Shown: positions 8,025 to 16,562, counted from the first letter of the stretch. The stretch: DNA of 64,000 bases from CAWIJK01 sp963836375 (GCA_963836375.1 CAWIJK010000001.1:879165-943164), one strand, 5' to 3'. Translations and numbers: made by a program. Notes: a model not told the origin generated them from the sequence alone.

Positions 8025-10601
8025 ATGAGTATCGGCGCCGAGTCGCCTGACCTCCCTGCGGCCGGCGCCACGGACGACCTGAAGACCCTTCCGGTGGCCG
8101 AAGTCCAGCAACGGTTGCAGACGTCCGATGATGGCCTCACGCAGGCCGAAGCCGAGAAGCGGCTGGCCCATTACGGGCCGAACGAGCTGGAGGAGAAGAA
8201 GGCCAATCCGCTCCTGAATCTCCTCACCTACTTCTGGGGCCCCATTCCGTGGATGATCGAGGCCGCGGTGATCCTCTCGGGCCTCCTCAAGCACTGGCCC
8301 GATTTCTTCATCATCCTCGTCCTGCTGCTGGCCAACGCCACCGTCGGCTTCACCGAGGAACACTCGGCCGGCAAGGCCATCGACGCCCTCAAGGCCCAGC
8401 TGGCCGTCAAGGCCCGGGTGAGGCGTGACGGGAAGTGGGTGACCCCGCCGTCGCGTGAGCTGGTGCCAGGCGACATAATCCGCCTACGCATGGGCGACAT
8501 CGTGCCGGCCGACGCCCGGCTGATGGAAGGGGACGAGGTACAGGTCGATCAGTCCGCATTGACCGGGGAATCCCTCCCGGTCACCGACAAACCCGGTGAC
8601 GCTGTGTTCTCCGGCTCGATTATCCGCCAAGGGGAGATCGGTGCGCTCGTCTACGCCACCGGAGCGGACACGTACTTCGGAAAGACGGCCGAGCTCGTCC
8701 AGGACGCGGCGACGGTCAGCCACTTCCAAAAGGCAGTGCTCAAGATCGGCAAGTTCTTGATCTTGCTGGCGTTGGTCCTGGTGTCGGTGATCGTCGTCGT
8801 CTCAATCATCCGCGGCGACCCGACTCTCACCACCTTGCAGTTCGCCCTGGTCCTCACCGTGGCGGCCATACCCGTGGCCATGCCCACGGTCCTCTCGGTC
8901 ACCATGGCTGTCGGGGCCCGGCTACTTGCGAAAGAAAAGGCCATCGTCTCCAAGTTGGTGGCCATCGAGGAGCTGGCCGGGGTCGACGTCCTATGCTCGG
9001 ACAAGACGGGCACCTTGACCCAGAACACGCTGACCCTTGGCGATCCCTTCACCGTCGGCGGTGTGTCGGCAGATCAGGTCATCGTCGCTGGTGCCTTGGC
9101 CTCACGGGTCGACGACAATGACACCATCGACCTGGCGGTCCTCGGTGGCCTGAGCGACGACACGGCGCTCGATGGGTACGAGGTGGGCCACTTTCAACCC
9201 TTCGACCCGGTGCACAAGCGCACGGATTCGGCCGTCACGGCGGCAGACGGCACCTCGTTCAAGGTCACCAAGGGCGCGCCGCAGGTGATCATGGAGCTCT
9301 CGGCCAACGCCGGCGAGGTGCACTCCGCCGTGGACGAGGCGGTCGACGGGTTCGCCAAACGGGGGTACCGCTCCTTGGGAGTGGCCCGAGCCGAGGGGGA
9401 TGGCCCGTGGCAATTCCTCGGTGTCCTGCCTCTCTTCGACCCGCCACGGGTCGACGCCAAGGAGACAATCGCCACGGCTGAGGCTCTGGGCGTCAAGGTC
9501 AAGATGGTCACCGGTGACCAGGTGGCCATCGCCCAGGAGACCGCAAAGACACTGGGCATGGGCTCGGACATCCTCGACGCCTCGAGCCTGGGGGAATTCG
9601 AGCGGACGGAGTCGAAAGCAGCGACAGATGCCATCGAGGCAGCCGACGGGTTCGCCCAGGTGTTCCCCGAGCACAAGTTCCACATCGTCGACGTGCTGCA
9701 AAAGCAGGGTCACATGGTGGGCATGACCGGCGACGGGGTCAACGACGCCCCGGCGCTCAAGGAGGCCGATTGCGGCATCGCCGTCTCGGATGCCACCGAT
9801 GCCGCACGCGCGGCGGCGGACATCGTGCTGATGACCCCCGGGCTCTCGGTGATCATCGACGCCATCAAGGAGAGCCGACGCATTGTCCAGCGGATGAACA
9901 GCTACGCCATCTACCGCATCGCCGAGACGTTGCGTGTGCTGTTGTTCGTCACCTTGACGATCTTGATCTTCAACTTCTTCCCGGTGACGGCCATCATGAT
10001 CGTGGTCCTCGCGTTGCTCAACGACGCCGCCATCCTGTCCATCGCCTACGACAACGTCCGCTACAAGCGCCAGCCCGAGGCTTGGAACATGCGCCTGGTC
10101 ATCGGCATGGCGTCCGTGCTCGGCCTGGTCGGCCCCATCGCCGCCTTTGGTCTGTTCTGCCTCGCGAAAGACGTGTACCACCTCGATCACGCCGATCTCC
10201 AGACCCTCATGTACCTGCTGCTGTCGGTTGCCGGTTCGTTGACCATTTTCTTGACCCGCACCCGCGGGCCGTTCTGGTCCGATCCACACCCGGCCCGGAT
10301 CTTGTTGATGGCCGTGCTGGGCGCTGAAGCCATCGCCTCCATGCTCGCCCTGTTCGGGATCTTCATGCCTCCCCTCGGCTGGCACTGGGTACTCTTCGTC
10401 TGGGCCTACGCGCTCGGGTGGTTCCTCCTGAGCGACCGGGTGAAGTTGCTGGCCTATCACGTTCTCGATCCGGCAAGCAGCGACACTGTTGCGCTCACCG
10501 GAACGACTACAACCGAACCGGAGTGGCCCACCAGCACATCGAAGGAAGCGGCGCATACGTCGACGGTGGCTTCCTTCCACTCTGACGCCAACTCGGATTG
10601 A
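8025..10601 (+). CDS. P-type proton-exporting ATPase (P3A)
   Basis: 858 residues. An N-terminal cation-ATPase domain is followed by paired TM helices (LLNLLTYFWGPIPWMIEAAVIL). The actuator-domain TGES motif is at residues 180-183. DKTGTLT is at 326-332, where D326 is the phosphorylated aspartate. TGDGVNDAP at 568-576 is the hinge, and several C-terminal TM helices follow. The short P domain, the lack of heavy-metal-binding domains and the resemblance to fungal/plant plasma-membrane H+-ATPases place it in subtype P3A. It would pump protons out at the cost of ATP; this suits growth in acid, but that is inference. It is complete and has no accessory genes. Confidence 0.92.
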   Translation: MSIGAESPDLPAAGATDDLKTLPVAEVQQRLQTSDDGLTQAEAEKRLAHYGPNELEEKKANPLLNLLTYFWGPIPWMIEAAVILSGLLKHWPDFFIILVLLLANATVGFTEEHSAGKAIDALKAQLAVKARVRRDGKWVTPPSRELVPGDIIRLRMGDIVPADARLMEGDEVQVDQSALTGESLPVTDKPGDAVFSGSIIRQGEIGALVYATGADTYFGKTAELVQDAATVSHFQKAVLKIGKFLILLALVLVSVIVVVSIIRGDPTLTTLQFALVLTVAAIPVAMPTVLSVTMAVGARLLAKEKAIVSKLVAIEELAGVDVLCSDKTGTLTQNTLTLGDPFTVGGVSADQVIVAGALASRVDDNDTIDLAVLGGLSDDTALDGYEVGHFQPFDPVHKRTDSAVTAADGTSFKVTKGAPQVIMELSANAGEVHSAVDEAVDGFAKRGYRSLGVARAEGDGPWQFLGVLPLFDPPRVDAKETIATAEALGVKVKMVTGDQVAIAQETAKTLGMGSDILDASSLGEFERTESKAATDAIEAADGFAQVFPEHKFHIVDVLQKQGHMVGMTGDGVNDAPALKEADCGIAVSDATDAARAAADIVLMTPGLSVIIDAIKESRRIVQRMNSYAIYRIAETLRVLLFVTLTILIFNFFPVTAIMIVVLALLNDAAILSIAYDNVRYKRQPEAWNMRLVIGMASVLGLVGPIAAFGLFCLAKDVYHLDHADLQTLMYLLLSVAGSLTIFLTRTRGPFWSDPHPARILLMAVLGAEAIASMLALFGIFMPPLGWHWVLFVWAYALGWFLLSDRVKLLAYHVLDPASSDTVALTGTTTTEPEWPTSTSKEAAHTSTVASFHSDANSD

Positions 10602-10751
10602 CCGCAGCGACCCTTCCTGTCGCTCCGGAGAGTGCCCTGATCGGCCGGGACGAGGCGCCATCCTGCGGTAATTAAGATCCCGTGTGATGCCGGCCTTTGG
10701 CACCGATACTGGACAGGTGACGGGGAGGACCGGACTTTGACGGGAAAGAGC

Positions 10752-11246
10752 ATGTCGGTCGAGGTGTCGCGCAGGATCGAAGCCCCGGCAGGCATCATCT
10801 TCAAGGTCCTTGCGTCTCCGCAGCGCCACACGGAGTTCGACGGATCCGGGATGCTACGGGGAGCCGACATCGACCGACCAATCTGCGCCGTCGGCGAAAC
10901 CTTCAACATGAAGATGCATCGACTCGGTCGCGACTACTGCATGGTGAATCACGTCGTGGAGTTCGAGCCGGATCGCCGGATCTCATGGGAGCCCGCTCCG
11001 GGCGACCTCGATACAGCTGGAGGTGACCCATCCAAGATCGGCATCCCGGCGGGCTATCGCTGGGGCTACGTCCTCACGCCGGACGGTGACAACGCAACGG
11101 TTGTCACCGAAGTATTCAACTGCGGCTCGGACGAGAACCGATGGATTCTCCTCCAGGAGGACGGGCAGTGGATCAACGGGACCAACTCGGTGCTCGAGTC
11201 CATGACGGCCACCCTGGAGAGGCTTGAGGCGGTCAGCACCGAATAG
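10752..11246 (+). CDS. SRPBCC (START-like) domain protein
   Basis: 164 residues from ATG 10752, preceded by GGGAAAG; a TTG at 10737 in the same frame is less likely. It begins VEVSRRIEAPAGIIFKVLASPQRH, the typical SRPBCC opening with the first beta strand and ligand-cavity helices. It continues with FNMKMHRLGRDYCMVNHVVEFEPDRRISWEPAP and a C-terminal helix (NSVLESMTATLERLEAV). The fold binds hydrophobic ligands; members act as polyketide cyclases or lipid carriers, and which applies here is unknown. A paralogue-like protein is at 16563. Confidence 0.8.
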   Translation: MSVEVSRRIEAPAGIIFKVLASPQRHTEFDGSGMLRGADIDRPICAVGETFNMKMHRLGRDYCMVNHVVEFEPDRRISWEPAPGDLDTAGGDPSKIGIPAGYRWGYVLTPDGDNATVVTEVFNCGSDENRWILLQEDGQWINGTNSVLESMTATLERLEAVSTE

Positions 11247-11405
11247 GACATCGCGGGGCGTCCGTTCCAGTGCCACGAGCAAGGGCGGCCATGTACCTCC
11301 GACGGGTATCGGCGCCGTCGTCCCTACCATCGGGATTGGGTCACGCACTGAGCCATAAAGTGGCCATCGAACGTTCAGTCTCACCAATCACAAAGGACCG
11401 TTCCC

Positions 11406-11855
11406 GTGCCTGACATTCTCGACTCGATACCAGAAAGTCACAAAGATCTCTCGCTCGTCCCCTTGACAGCCACGCTGACCACGGTTGACTCTAACGGTCG
11501 GCCGCAATCGACAGCCGTCTGGTACTTCGTGGACGACGACGGGCAGCTCAAAGGCTCAACAACGTCCGACCGCCAGAAGTACAAGAATCTCGTGGGCAAT
11601 CCGAACTGTGTCCTGTTCATAATCGACCCCCAGAACCCATTTCGGACCCTTGAGCTGCGAGCTGAAGCCGAACTTGTACCCGATACCGACAAGGCCACGG
11701 TTCGCAAGTTCGCCAGGGTCTATGGCGTAGACGAAGCGATGTTGGTCAATGAGGCGGAGCAGCGGTACACCTTCACGTACAAGCCCCGCCGAGTCGTGGT
11801 TACTCCGGCCCTACGCGTTGAAGTGGGGAGAGCGGGTTCGGATGCGCGGCGGTGA
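11406..11855 (+). CDS. PPOX-class split-barrel flavin/F420-dependent protein
   Basis: 149 residues starting with GTG. The order of elements, a conserved strand LTTVDSNGRPQSTAVWYFVD, then GSTTSDRQKYKNLVGNPNCVLFIID, then RTLELRAEAELVPD, is that of pyridoxamine-phosphate-oxidase-like proteins of the TIGR03618 type found in F420-using actinobacteria. R and K in DRQKYKN lie where cofactor phosphate is bound. Probable role: reduction of an unsaturated small molecule or cofactor storage. It is monocistronic as far as can be seen. Confidence 0.8.
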   Translation: MPDILDSIPESHKDLSLVPLTATLTTVDSNGRPQSTAVWYFVDDDGQLKGSTTSDRQKYKNLVGNPNCVLFIIDPQNPFRTLELRAEAELVPDTDKATVRKFARVYGVDEAMLVNEAEQRYTFTYKPRRVVVTPALRVEVGRAGSDARR

Positions 11856-11930
11856 ATGGCGTCTCGGCCAGGTGACACCACCGGCATGAAGCAGCACCCG
11901 AAGCCGATAGTGCTCGAAGCATGAGAGCCC

Positions 11931-12143
11931 TCAGCCACCTCGCTTGACCTTCTTCACGCAGAGGTTCAGACCCTCGGTCGGACCGTTGGAGGCGCCGGTG
12001 CGGTGGTGGTTCAAGATCTCGGGGCGCCAGCGTGCCAGGGTGGCGTCGAGCGAACGGATCTCTGCGACCTCGTCGGCCTTAACGCGGAGAGCCGTTAATC
12101 CACCCGACCAGAGCTGAAGCAGTACCCGCTCGTCCCAGGGCAT
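11931..12143 (-). pseudogene. C-terminal remnant of an ISL3-family transposase
   Basis: 70 codons ending EILNHHRTGASNGPTEGLNLCVKKVKRGG. The segment HRTGASNGPTEGLNLCVKKVKR contains the last catalytic glutamate region of ISL3-family DDE transposases. The catalytic aspartates, the zinc-binding N-terminus and the final part of the usual C-terminus are absent, so only a scrap of the insertion sequence is left. No terminal inverted repeats were found around it. Confidence 0.75.
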
Positions 12144-12382
12144 CCCCGACCCCCGGGATGGGGTGCCAGCTTGGTGCCGTGGCCCAGAGGATTCGTGGGG
12201 GCCTCACTGAAGCACGAAGCCACCCATGGTCGTCACAGAGCCCAAGCCCGTCCGATGAGCAAACCGCTCCTGCATGCGCTAGGCGGAGGACGTCGATCGG
12301 GAGAGCGAATAACGCACCCGAACTCGATCGGTACCTGGCATTGTGCGGCCCTCAGACTGGTCTCCGCTCTAACGTTGAAGGC

Positions 12383-12820
12383 GTGGTCCAGGCAGGTCTC
12401 ATCTTCGCATTCCTACTGTTCTGCGGCGTCGGTATCGTGACCCTTGGGCCGGGACGCATGGATGTAGTACCAGCATCCGGTCTGGGCAGCCCACGGCCAA
12501 TGGTGATCTGGGCGGTGTGGATCGGTGGCCTCACCCTTGTCGTCAACACTTTGTCTCTGGTGGTTCTCCTCTTCGTGTTCCCATCCATCTCGGCCGCACT
12601 TCTCTTTTGGCTCATGCCCTACAGCCTGGTCCTTTGTGTCGTCGACGTGGCGGTATACGTTCGTGAGCGCCGGGCGGTGTCGATTTCATCCCCGCCGACC
12701 AAATCCTGGGCAGTCTCCCTCGTCCTCTCGCTGTCCATCGCCATGTTCGGCCTTGTCATCCTCTGCATCGCGCTATTCCACGGTGCCCAGCTGGGGCCTC
12801 TTGATCCAGGAGGTCTTTAA
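12383..12820 (+). CDS. Four-helix membrane protein of unknown function
   Basis: 145 residues from the GTG at 12383, chosen because the first TM segment (VVQAGLIFAFLLFCGVGIV) starts there and the upstream part of the frame looks non-coding. Further TM segments are IWAVWIGGLTLVVNTLSLVV, SAALLFWLMPYSLVLCVVDV and WAVSLVLSLSIAMFGLVILC. I do not recognise the family. The frame ends 93 nt before a small gene on the same strand. Confidence 0.5.
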   Translation: MVQAGLIFAFLLFCGVGIVTLGPGRMDVVPASGLGSPRPMVIWAVWIGGLTLVVNTLSLVVLLFVFPSISAALLFWLMPYSLVLCVVDVAVYVRERRAVSISSPPTKSWAVSLVLSLSIAMFGLVILCIALFHGAQLGPLDPGGL

Positions 12821-12913
12821 TAGAGCGACGGACTTCGTCCGTCTTACTCATCGCGTTGCGGCCGTCGCCGGGCACCCAACAAGGGCTGTTCGGACAAAAG
12901 AGGAGATCAATAG

Positions 12914-13219
12914 ATGTCGGCAACCCTGAAGCTGACGCACAAGGCAATCGGAGCGGAGGTCCGGCGTCAGCCGTACGAAGTGGTGGTCGACGGTGAGCAG
13001 ATCGGGTCGGTCGAAATGAACGGCACGATCGAGCTACCAGTCGATCCTGGGCGTCATACCTTGCAGGTCCGCAGTGGCCGAAAGTCGAGCAGTACTGAGA
13101 CCTTCGACGCAGCCGAGGGCGACATCGTCTCCTTCCGATGCACCGGGAAGCGGTTCTTACCGGTTTTTCTGGCATCCTTCATCGTTCCCAGGCTCGCACT
13201 GAAACTCATTCGCGGTTGA
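12914..13219 (+). CDS. Small beta-rich protein with C-terminal hydrophobic segment
   Basis: 101 residues with a clear AGAGGAG ribosome-binding site before the ATG. Residues 1-75 alternate hydrophobic and polar in a beta-sandwich pattern (YEVVVDGEQIGSVEMNG, IELPVDPGRHTLQVR). FLPVFLASFIVPRLAL near the C-terminus could be a membrane anchor. It resembles short PEGA-like or carboxypeptidase-regulatory-like domains, but no family is certain. The upstream membrane-protein gene on the same strand may share its transcript. Confidence 0.6.
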   Translation: MSATLKLTHKAIGAEVRRQPYEVVVDGEQIGSVEMNGTIELPVDPGRHTLQVRSGRKSSSTETFDAAEGDIVSFRCTGKRFLPVFLASFIVPRLALKLIRG

Positions 13220-13325
13220 GTCGCCGTCGCCGTCGTGGCGCTCACCGGCACGTCGTCGTCGCCGCCCAGCACGCCTGGACCGGGCGGGCCGCTGGAAACG
13301 CGACGGGCCGCACTCTGACGAGCCG

Positions 13326-13612
13326 TCAGCGTGTGTGGAGCATCCAGAGCTTGGGCTCGAAGAAGGTATCGGTACCTGCCGACATGTCCGGCGCAGCGAG
13401 TCCCCCGGCAAAGACGGACTGCCTCGTCTCTGGGGACCTCATTTGTGTCCGGTGTTCCCAGTCGACGACGGGTGCGGTGATCTCGGGCGACCGTGCTTCG
13501 CAGCGGAGCATCTTTCCACCGAGGCATTCATAAGTTTACAGCCGCGGGTCGAAAAGGACGCTGTCGTTGCGCAGCCACTCGGCAGAGCCTTCTTCCGGGA
13601 TCAGTGTCCAAC
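13326..13612 (-). pseudogene. Remnant of a GNAT-like gene, paralogue of 21401-22159
   Basis: The minus strand gives NDSVLFDPRL, a TAA, then TYECLGGKMLRCEA, later FAGGLAAPDMSAGTDTFFEPKLWMLHTR to a stop at 13326. This aligns with the C-terminal 80 residues of the intact protein at 21401-22159 (DDGLLFDPWLRTHERLGGRVLRCEP... and TGTYFEPNVWMMHTV). An internal stop and loss of the acetyl-CoA-binding N-terminal two thirds show it is dead. It fills most of the gap 13220-13641. Confidence 0.7.
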
Positions 13613-13641
13613 TTCGCGTGCGATAATGTAAAAGTGCAGGC

Positions 13642-13807
13642 GGGACTATAGCTCAGTCGGTTAGAGCGCAGCACTGATAAAGCTATAAGGACCAGTTTTC
13701 GGGACGACGATAGACGGCAATACTGCGTCTGAGCTGCACCGATGTAAATAGGGTTCTGTCGGGGACGACAAAAGAAGGCGCGAGTTGTAGTCCAAGTTGT
13801 AGTCCAA
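13642..13807 (+). repeat. tRNA-Ile-like 5' half joined to repeat B (copy 2)
   Basis: GGGACTATAGCTCAGTCGG and TTAGAGCGC form a good acceptor 5' strand and D-arm, followed by the loop CTGATAA (anticodon GAT). The anticodon stem keeps only three pairs and no T-arm follows. The next roughly 100 nt are the same repeat B as at 4087-4182 (GACGATAGACGGCAATACTG, then GTTGTAGTCC), with the last 12 nt duplicated in tandem at the end. It is judged a non-functional tRNA-derived repeat. Confidence 0.6.
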
Positions 13808-14014
13808 GATCCGCCGGATTCATCGGGGTGCCGACTTCTTGGACCATTGCAACTTTGACGCCCCTGCCGGGCCCGTTGACCACGAGTGACTGTGATGACC
13901 GATCAGGCCCGATTGGCGCCGTCGATCGGTCCGACGCCGACAGTTACCGCCAGTGACCGTGCGTCACCAAAGACTCCGGCCGCAGGCTACGCGTGGTTCG
14001 GCAGGCTGAATGCC

Positions 14015-14296
14015 TCAGCTGGCGGCCCGGACCCGGATGTCGACATGGAGTCCTGCCTGGGTCAGCATGTTGACCAGGGTGTCGATGCTGAACAGGTCGA
14101 TCTTCCCCCTCATGAGATCAGAGATCCGGGGCTGGGTGACACCGAAGAGCTTTGCTGCTTCGCTCTGGGTGACCTCAGCATCGGTGATGTGAGTGACGAG
14201 CTCCTGCATGAGTGCCGACCGGATCTTCATGTTCTCGGCCGCACCCGGAGTGTCTTCGATGGCGACCCAGACGCTGTCATATCGCTTGGCCGTCAC
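14015..14296 (-). CDS. HigA/XRE-family antitoxin
   Basis: 93 residues starting with the GTG at 14296, which overlaps the toxin stop in GTGA. The XRE helix-turn-helix TQSEAAKLFGVTQPRISDLMRGK lies in the middle, followed by FSIDTLVNMLTQAGLHVDIRV, the standard ending of HigA-type antitoxins paired with Gp49-like HigB. It should neutralise the toxin and repress the shared promoter by binding the palindrome at 14643-14666. The gene is intact while its toxin is frameshifted. Confidence 0.85.
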   Translation of the reverse strand: MTAKRYDSVWVAIEDTPGAAENMKIRSALMQELVTHITDAEVTQSEAAKLFGVTQPRISDLMRGKIDLFSIDTLVNMLTQAGLHVDIRVRAAS

Positions 14297-14638
14297 GGCT
14301 TCCCCTTCGTCGCGTTGAGCTTGATCATCTGCTTGTAGCGCTCCTTGCCCAGCTCGATGTCTGCCTGGGCCGTCCGTTGGCTCTTCTTCTGGAAGCAATG
14401 CAGGACATAAACCGTGTTACCGAGCGTGGCCACGTAGAAGACCCGGTACGCACCGCTGGCGTCACGGACCCTGATCTCCCGACAGCGCGGACCGATCGCC
14501 GTCATTGGCTTCCAGTAAGGGGGGTCTTTCCCTGATTGGACCAGATAGAGCTGGAAACCGGGCCCGCTGGCGGGCGACTTCGGGGAAGGCCCGCAAGTCG
14601 TCAACAGAGCTCCCCAAGAAGGTGATGCCCTTCACCAT
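14293..14638 (-). pseudogene. HigB-like (RelE superfamily, Gp49) toxin with a frameshift
   Basis: From ATG 14638 the frame reads MVKGITFLGSSVDDLRAFPE and VARQRA. It then shifts, and the family sequence resumes in another frame as GFQLYLVQSGKDPPYWKPM, later REIRVRDASGAYRVFYVA and TVYVLHCFQKKSQRT, to the stop at 14293. Both halves match HigB toxins (mRNA interferases) closely, so a single extra base in the GGGCCC run near 14560 breaks the gene. Either the toxin is inactivated in nature or this is a sequencing error in a GC homopolymer. The antitoxin starts inside its stop codon. Confidence 0.8.
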
Positions 14639-14642
14639 CGAA

Positions 14643-14666
14643 GGTTATACAATATCTTGCATAACC
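14643..14666. promoter_or_regulatory. Palindromic operator of the higBA pair
   Basis: GGTTATACAA, four bases, then TTGCATAACC: a 10-bp inverted repeat with one mismatch, ending five bases upstream of the toxin start codon. Position and symmetry fit autoregulation by the HigA HTH dimer. GTATAA inside it on the minus strand may be the -10 element. Confidence 0.65.
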
Positions 14667-14791
14667 GTCATGTGTGAGGGTAGCTGACCTCAGGGCGGAG
14701 TCACTGTGGACGCTTGCAAGTGTTGCCTCGCCCCGAGCGTCGGGTCGGCGTCGACCATAGTCTTCACCGTCGCTCGAAGTCGTAAATGTCG

Positions 14792-15127
14792 TCAGCTGTC
14801 GGGCGTGACCGCATCCAATCGGCACCGAACCTCTGACGTATCCACGCCGAGAGCGCCCAGCAGCACCGCCGCAGGATCTGGTGGTTGGAGAGTGAGGATC
14901 TGGGCCAGCACCTGCTGGGCCGTGATCTGGAGCCTCCGACGGTTGGGCTTAGACGCTTCCTCAAGCACTTTCTTTGCCGCGGGCGTCATGCGGAGGCGAT
15001 CTCTTTGCGCGACGTTTCTGATCCTCGGCTTCTTTGGCACGGCCCGCATCGGCAGCTCGGGAGCGTCGATGCCGGACCCCAGGCCCAGGGCACCCAGGGC
15101 TTCGTGATCGAGCGCCCCCAGGGCCCG
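14792..15127 (-). pseudogene. Fragment of a Clp N-domain-like protein
   Basis: The frame opens after a TAG at about 15128 with ALDHEALGALG, then RMTPAAKKVLEEAS, QITAQQVLAQILTLQPPDPAAVLLGALGVD and SEVRCRLDAV. The order matches the repeated Clp amino-terminal domain (TPxAKKVLExA, a helix in place of GTEHLLLALL, VLxxLGVDxxxVR) found in stand-alone actinobacterial ClpN-like proteins. The first repeat and a good start codon are missing, so it is probably a truncated copy. An 85-codon form could start at ATG 15049. Confidence 0.5.
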
Positions 15128-15508
15128 CTAGGGCAGGCCGAGTGCCTCGTAAACGGTGTTGTCCACGGTTGCCATTAGAAGCTTGACGGCATCGAAATCG
15201 AGGTCGGCGTCTAGAAACCAACGAATCATGATGCGGTGCTGCCGCCTTGTGAAATCACCGTCCTCCACAAAATCGCTCCGCCAATCGCCAACAAGGGATC
15301 GGAGATCAGCCAGTTTGTCTTCGGTCCAGCCTTGCTGTCGCATGCTGTTCGTGGGCGACTGAGATAGGAGGACCGTGATCGCGTCCAAATAATTGAGGCA
15401 CCGCTCGAATGCCACCCGACGGAAGTCCGGATCGTCCAGCCTCTCGTCGCGAGTCCTAGCCACATGCTCAGTCTCCCACCATGCCGAGTCGGAACCAGAA
15501 CCCCGCAC
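15128..15508 (-). CDS. Hypothetical protein, acidic and helical
   Basis: Up to 126 residues; a start at the internal GTG (VARTRDERLDDPDF) is also possible. The composition is protein-like (RRVAFERCLNYLDAITVLL, LADLRSLVGDWRSDFVEDG, RIMIRWFLDADLDFDAVKLL), with no recognised domain and no signal or TM segment. It lies just upstream of, and in the same frame as, the ClpN-like fragment, separated by one TAG. It is divergent from the kinase-like gene at 15558. Confidence 0.4.
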   Translation of the reverse strand: MRGSGSDSAWWETEHVARTRDERLDDPDFRRVAFERCLNYLDAITVLLSQSPTNSMRQQGWTEDKLADLRSLVGDWRSDFVEDGDFTRRQHRIMIRWFLDADLDFDAVKLLMATVDNTVYEALGLP

Positions 15509-15557
15509 TGCCCCCGACCGCCGGGATGGCGACTGCGTCGGTGGTCATCCCGCAATA

Positions 15558-16310
15558 ATGGCTGACGTGGATGAGATCGAGGTTGAAGTCGTCACCGCCC
15601 ATAACGAGCGCGTGACCCTGCGTGTCGGTGACGTGTTCCTGAAGGTCGACGCTGATCAAACGCGTACAGAGGTCGAGGTTGAGGCGATGGCTTTGGCGCC
15701 GATTCCGACTCCGGAGGTGCTCTGGCGCAAGCCACCCGTGCTCGCGCTCGCGGCCCTCTCAGGGAAGGCTCTGGGCCACCTCGGCGCGCCGTCGACCGCG
15801 TCGTCGGCGGCGTGGGCCGCGGCGGGCGCCGCCGTCCGAACGCTGCACGACGCTCCGCTGCCGCCGTGGCCCGGCAAGAGTCTGGACGAGGTGGCCTCGC
15901 GCCTCGGCGACGAGTGCGAGTGGCTCGTCACGAACGGCGTCCTTCCCACCGATGTGGTCACGCGCAACCGTCAGATTGCCGAGGCTGCGCTCCGGCCGTG
16001 GACACCGGTGTTCACGCACGGCGACCTGCAGATCACCCACGTGTTCGTCGAGGATGACGAGATCACCGGCGTGATCGATTGGTCCGATGCGGGCCAGGGC
16101 GATGCCCTTTTCGACCTCGCCATCTTGACACTCGGACACTCGGAGCACCTTGGCGACGTCGTCGCCGGTTACGGCACCGACGTCGACTTCGATGTGATCC
16201 GCGCCTGGTGGTCGTGGCGATGCCTGGTAGCGGTCCGATGGCTGATCGAGCACGGCTTCGACCCGAGCGCGCCGGGCTGCGAGTTCGCCGTGCTGAGATC
16301 GCAACTCTGA
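15558..16310 (+). CDS. APH-family phosphotransferase (aminoglycoside kinase-like)
   Basis: 250 residues from ATG 15558. The Brenner-type catalytic motif appears as HGDLQITHVFV (consensus HGDLHxxN; the metal-binding Asn is replaced by His here). The second metal motif is VIDWSDAGQGDALFDLAIL. The N-terminal lobe carries an FLKVD strand and an acidic helix as in small-molecule kinases. It would phosphorylate a hydroxyl of an antibiotic, sugar or amino alcohol with ATP. The substitution in the first motif means activity should not be assumed. Confidence 0.75.
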   Translation: MADVDEIEVEVVTAHNERVTLRVGDVFLKVDADQTRTEVEVEAMALAPIPTPEVLWRKPPVLALAALSGKALGHLGAPSTASSAAWAAAGAAVRTLHDAPLPPWPGKSLDEVASRLGDECEWLVTNGVLPTDVVTRNRQIAEAALRPWTPVFTHGDLQITHVFVEDDEITGVIDWSDAGQGDALFDLAILTLGHSEHLGDVVAGYGTDVDFDVIRAWWSWRCLVAVRWLIEHGFDPSAPGCEFAVLRSQL

Positions 16311-16412
16311 GGTTGCACCAAGCCAGCCTCGGGCTGAGAGCGGTGCCCCCGACCCCCGGCAGGGGGTCACCGATACCAACACACCTTTGCAGAGACGGAT
16401 AGGTTTTCGAGT

Positions 16413-16538
16413 GTGAATGCTCAGGACGTTTACCGGTCGATTCAGGCTGCTCCCGCGTCCCGGGAGCTGCGCTCTAGCTGGAGTCTGCGCCGTTACGAGG
16501 ACTGGCTGGTGGATCGCCTTTCCTCCCTCGGCCAGTAG
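16413..16538 (+). CDS. Possible 41-residue small protein
   Basis: A short frame, GTG to TAG, encodes a charged, tryptophan-containing peptide: NAQDVYRSIQAAPASRELRS, then SWSLRRYEDWLVDRLSSLGQ. It ends 24 nt before the SRPBCC gene on the same strand and shows protein-like amino-acid use, but no clear Shine-Dalgarno. It could be a small leader gene of that transcript. Unrecognised. Confidence 0.35.
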   Translation: MNAQDVYRSIQAAPASRELRSSWSLRRYEDWLVDRLSSLGQ

Positions 16539-16562
16539 GCAACTCAGAGAAAGAGGAATCAT

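Noticed and set aside
9102..10829. 575-codon minus-strand frame opposite the proton ATPase
   Set aside because: His/Asp/Glu/Gly-rich antisense shadow of a clearly conserved ATPase gene.
13642..13807. Functional tRNA-Ile, or a tRNA interrupted by a group I intron
   Set aside because: Parts of the downstream repeat (GATAGACGGCA, TAGTCC) recall group I core elements, but the space is far too short for a full intron, the anticodon stem is poor and no tRNA 3' half with a T-arm follows.
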